A stretch of DNA of 7,907 nt from Candidatus Poseidoniales archaeon (GTDB lineage: Archaea; Thermoplasmatota; Poseidoniia; Poseidoniales; Poseidoniaceae): positions 8,440-16,346 of the forward strand of contig QQSG01000031.1 of the NCBI GenBank assembly GCA_003602665.1, given 5' to 3'. The translations under genes were made by a program, and so were the position numbers. Of this stretch, positions 5,807 through 7,907 are shown piece after piece; position 1 is the first letter of the stretch, and each line of letters begins with the position of its first letter. Below the pieces are notes generated by a model. It saw only the letters and a list, made by a program, of their open reading frames with translations, was not told where the DNA came from and made no database searches.

Positions 5807-7045
5807 ATGGCAAGAACGCTTCCATCCCAACCTGAAGTCAATATTGGCCTTGTTGGACACGTCGACCACGGAAAAACAACTCTTACACAAGCTCTTTCGG
5901 GAGTTTGGACCGATACTCATTCAGAAGAACGACGTAGGGGTATTTCAATCAAATTGGGATATGCAGATACTGCATTCTACAAAACTGACTCTGGCCAATA
6001 CTATGCTACAGGCAGACGCCCTGAGGGTGGGAAAGACATTGATTCTGAACTTCAACGGGTTGTATCCTTTGTCGATGCACCTGGTCACGAGACATTGATG
6101 GCAATCATGATCACTGGGGCATCCATTATGGATGGTGCTATGTTGATGGTTGCTGCAAATGAAACATGTCCTCAACCACAAACAAGAGAACATCTCATGG
6201 CACTGGAAATTGCGGGAATAAAAAACATCGTTATTGTTCAAAACAAAATCGACCTCGTCACCAAAGAAAGAGCAATGGAATCTTACAACGAAATCAAGGA
6301 ATTTCTAGAAGGAACAATTGCTCAAAATGCTCCCGTCATCCCAGTATCTGCTCACCACGATGTAAATCTCGACATCCTAATCGAAGCAATCGAACAAACC
6401 ATTCCAACTCCAAACCGTCAAGAAGATGAGCGAGCAGTAATGCATATTGCTCGTTCATTTGATGTAAACCGCCCAGGCACACGTCCTGCCAAACTGACAG
6501 GAGGCGTCATTGGGGGCTCAATTGTCGAAGGTGCGTTCAGAGAGGGTGATGAAATCATCATTGGACCTGGACGAAAAATCGAACAAGGGAACAAAACGCG
6601 ATGGGAACCCATTGAAACAACCATCACAAGCATGCAAGGCGGAGGCGGAAAGCGCGACGTCATGATGGCAGGAGGCTTGTGTGGTCTCGGAACTCTTCTC
6701 GATCCGTCAATTACGACTGCAGACAACCTCTCAGGACAGGTCCTTGCCAAGAAAGGTGAATTACCTACCATTCGAACAGAGTGCTCAATCTCAGTAGAAC
6801 TCATGGAAACTATGGTTTCAGGTGATGGAGAAGGAGCCGACAAGATATATCCTCTTCGAAACAATGAGATGTTGATGGTAAACGTAGCAACTTCAACATC
6901 AGTAGGTGTCGTGAAGGGTGCGGAGAAAGGTAAAGCTACACTCCACCTACGACTTCCCATCTGTGCAGATGAAGGCCAACGTGTCTCACTCTCAAGAAGA
7001 GTGGGCGCACGATGGAGATTGATTGGCCACGGGACCATCCAGTGA
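5807..7045 (+). CDS. eif2g: Translation initiation factor 2 subunit gamma (aIF2-gamma)
   Basis: This GTPase binds initiator methionyl-tRNA and delivers it to the small ribosomal subunit together with the alpha and beta subunits. The 412-residue length is normal. G-domain motifs are complete: GHVDHGKT (17-24), switch I RGISIKLGYAD (44-54), DAPGH (90-94), NKID (146-149) and SAH (181-183). The beta-barrel domains follow, with RSFDVNRPGT (216-225), GGVIGGSI (232-239), GTLLDPSITTADNLSG (295-310) and the C-terminal GARWRLIGHGT (400-410). Two points are odd. The Thr usual in switch I is Ser47, which keeps the hydroxyl. The insertion between switch I and DAPGH (about residues 57-84) contains no cysteine, whereas many archaeal and eukaryotic homologues have a four-Cys zinc knuckle there. 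The stop overlaps the Shine-Dalgarno site of the next gene. Confidence 0.97.
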   Translation: MARTLPSQPEVNIGLVGHVDHGKTTLTQALSGVWTDTHSEERRRGISIKLGYADTAFYKTDSGQYYATGRRPEGGKDIDSELQRVVSFVDAPGHETLMAIMITGASIMDGAMLMVAANETCPQPQTREHLMALEIAGIKNIVIVQNKIDLVTKERAMESYNEIKEFLEGTIAQNAPVIPVSAHHDVNLDILIEAIEQTIPTPNRQEDERAVMHIARSFDVNRPGTRPAKLTGGVIGGSIVEGAFREGDEIIIGPGRKIEQGNKTRWEPIETTITSMQGGGGKRDVMMAGGLCGLGTLLDPSITTADNLSGQVLAKKGELPTIRTECSISVELMETMVSGDGEGADKIYPLRNNEMLMVNVATSTSVGVVKGAEKGKATLHLRLPICADEGQRVSLSRRVGARWRLIGHGTIQ

Positions 7046-7054
7046 GGTTTTGTC

Positions 7055-7429
7055 ATGGGCGATGTGCTCATTGATGCCTGCGGATGGGTCGCACTCATCG
7101 ATGCTGGACTGAATATTGATAGCGCATTGTCTTCAATTGTAGGCCCTCCACATTTCATACTCTTAACATCAGTATTGGAAGAACTCAATCTTATTCAAGA
7201 AAAAAGAAACCTAAGAAATACCATTATGCTGGAACTCCTTATTCAACGATCAACAATTGTCGATGAGGATTCTGGACATACGGATGATTTGCTTTTAGAA
7301 CATGCAACAAAAAATGACATTCCGCTCTTGACAGTAGATGCAAATCTAAAGCGAAGATGCTTCGAATCAAGTGTTGATGTTATTGAAGTTATGAATCAGA
7401 AGAAGTTGCGTCTAATATCATCTCTATAG
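7055..7429 (+). CDS. PIN-domain protein, Fcf1-like (probable RNA-processing nuclease)
   Basis: The 124-residue product is a single PIN domain, the fold of many metal-dependent ribonucleases. Acidic residues fit the active site: Asp7 in LIDACG, Glu42/Glu43 in VLEELN, Asp77/Asp78 in HTDDLLLEHA, and Asp95 in LLTVDANLKRR. The pair DDLL followed by a VDxxL(K/R)R strand resembles the Fcf1/Utp24-like archaeal group more than VapC toxins. No antitoxin gene is next to it. Position immediately after aIF2-gamma is a known archaeal arrangement and points to a role in rRNA or other RNA processing, which is inference from context. The start ATG 7055 is supported by TGAGGT at 7043-7048, which overlaps the aIF2-gamma stop; the gap is nine bases. 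The gene closes the cluster and is followed by a probable terminator. Confidence 0.85.
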   Translation: MGDVLIDACGWVALIDAGLNIDSALSSIVGPPHFILLTSVLEELNLIQEKRNLRNTIMLELLIQRSTIVDEDSGHTDDLLLEHATKNDIPLLTVDANLKRRCFESSVDVIEVMNQKKLRLISSL

Positions 7430-7440
7430 AACTAAAATCT

Positions 7441-7477
7441 GGCTCTAATTTTCAGAGCCTATTATAATTGGTTTTTT
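7441..7477 (+). terminator. Probable transcription terminator after the rps6e-aIF2-gamma-PIN cluster
   Basis: GGCTCT (7441-7446) and AGAGCC (7454-7459) form a perfect 6-bp stem with a 7-base AT-rich loop, 11 bases after the PIN stop codon. A run of six T follows at 7472-7477, about 12 bases beyond the stem. Archaeal termination relies mainly on the T-run, so position and composition fit even though stem and T-run are separated. The AT-rich bases TATTATAAT at 7460-7468 could alternatively be part of a promoter for the next gene. Confidence 0.6.
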
Positions 7478-7522
7478 CTATTAAATGCAAAAAATCACGA
7501 CTCATGCAGGTGAGAAGTTAAA

Positions 7523-7550
7523 ATATGGTAATTATATGGAGCAAATATGG
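7523..7550 (+). repeat. Three ATATGG repeats at exact 11-bp spacing
   Basis: ATATGG occurs at 7523-7528, 7534-7539 and 7545-7550, each 11 bases apart; the third contains the start codon of the winged-helix gene. The spacing is one helical turn, so the copies face the same side of DNA, which would suit a multi-site operator. The sequence TTAAAATATGG at 7518-7528 could also act as a TATA box for a leaderless or near-leaderless transcript. GGAG within the second repeat (7538-7541) lies five bases before the ATG and may serve as a ribosome-binding site. Confidence 0.5.
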
Positions 7551-7907
7551 ATGAACCACCTAGCAACAATTCAGAGATACGAATCCTACATGATTCTCTT
7601 TGCAAACAACTTATCCAACTTGGGATACAAACACACACGGCAAGCGTTCTTACATGCCTCCATTACCATGGAGCTTCAACATCAAGAGATTTGCAGACCC
7701 GGTGTAACTTACGTCAGCCAGATGTAAGCATAGCAATAAATGAACTCCGTGAGATGAATCTTATTATTCACAGTGCTATTAATCAAACCAATCGAGGTAG
7801 GCCTGCTCACATGTATCGCTTGAGATACAAATTGGAACAATCACTTCAACTATTCATGCGAATTGCTCAGGTGCGCGCCCAAGATATCCTTTGTGGAATA
7901 GATACGA
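7547..7907 (+). CDS. Winged helix-turn-helix transcriptional regulator (3' end outside the window)
   Basis: The frame from ATG 7547 is open to the window edge (120 residues) and an in-frame TAA at 7529-7531 blocks any long upstream extension. Residues 45-73 form the helix-turn-helix: TSRDLQTRCN, then LRQPDVSIAINELREMNLI as the turn and recognition helix. Residues 74-92 are the wing, ending in GRPAHMYRL, a typical closing strand of archaeal winged-helix regulators. LRQPxVSIA is, to my knowledge, a recurrent motif in predicted archaeal transcription regulators. A helical segment from about residue 94 (YKLEQSLQLFMRIAQVRAQ) could be a dimerisation helix. Its ligand and targets cannot be inferred. 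An overlapping 80-codon frame at 7485-7727 lacks any such pattern. It is separated from the upstream cluster by a terminator and probably has its own promoter. Confidence 0.85.
   Translation, partial: MDEPPSNNSEIRILHDSLCKQLIQLGIQTHTASVLTCLHYHGASTSRDLQTRCNLRQPDVSIAINELREMNLIIHSAINQTNRGRPAHMYRLRYKLEQSLQLFMRIAQVRAQDILCGIDT

Noticed and set aside
6418..7188. A 256-codon minus-strand open frame
   Set aside because: It lies antisense to aIF2-gamma and the PIN gene, both confidently identified. Its Ser/Pro/Met-rich translation is typical of a shadow frame.
7055..7429. VapC toxin of a toxin-antitoxin pair
   Set aside because: No antitoxin gene is adjacent. The residue pattern and the place after aIF2-gamma fit the Fcf1-like group better.
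7485..7727. An 80-codon plus-strand open frame after the PIN gene
   Set aside because: It has no recognisable pattern and overlaps, in another frame, the longer winged-helix gene starting at 7547 with clear helix-turn-helix and wing motifs.

Overview
The window is a stretch of archaeal chromosome, most likely from a euryarchaeon. Archaeal hallmarks are a Dph2 diphthamide enzyme, an Orc1/Cdc6 initiator, ribosomal protein S6e, the gamma subunit of translation initiation factor 2 and an archaeal-type Hpt purine phosphoribosyltransferase. Moderate GC, very tight packing, TTG starts with GGTGA Shine-Dalgarno sites and an aerobic-looking acyl-CoA dehydrogenase would fit a marine planktonic group such as Poseidoniales (Marine Group II). 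That lineage assignment is an inference.

Layout. (1) Positions 1-525 hold the 3' end of an unrecognised plus-strand gene with a coiled, acidic N-terminal part and a small beta-rich C-terminal domain. (2) Positions 526-1716, minus strand, encode an acyl-CoA dehydrogenase; its stop codon abuts the stop of the first gene inside the palindrome TGATCA. (3) After a divergent spacer of about 100 bases, seven complete plus-strand genes and one partial gene run to the right edge: a glycine-cleavage H-protein-like protein (1815-2219), hpt (2236-2817), dph2 (2817-3926), orc1/cdc6 (3993-5177), rps6e (5245-5766), aIF2-gamma (5807-7045), a PIN-domain protein (7055-7429) and, after a probable terminator, a winged-helix regulator (7547 to the edge, 3' incomplete).

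The genes fall into likely transcription groups. H-like, hpt and dph2 are almost contiguous; hpt and dph2 overlap by one base. rps6e, aIF2-gamma and PIN form a familiar archaeal translation and RNA-processing cluster with strong Shine-Dalgarno sites and a terminator behind it. Dph2 (modification of elongation factor 2), S6e, aIF2-gamma and an Fcf1-like PIN protein all concern translation; Hpt serves purine salvage and Orc1/Cdc6 serves replication initiation.

I found no clear novel defence or mobile system. The points that deserve a second look are departures from family norms: an H-protein homologue with no lysine at the lipoyl position, an aIF2-gamma without the cysteines of the zinc knuckle, an Orc1 with an altered sensor-1, a perfect 7-bp dyad just before the probable orc1 start, and three ATATGG repeats at exact 11-bp spacing at the start of the regulator gene. 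No tRNA, rRNA, CRISPR array or insertion sequence was seen, and no stretch over 300 bases lacks a gene.
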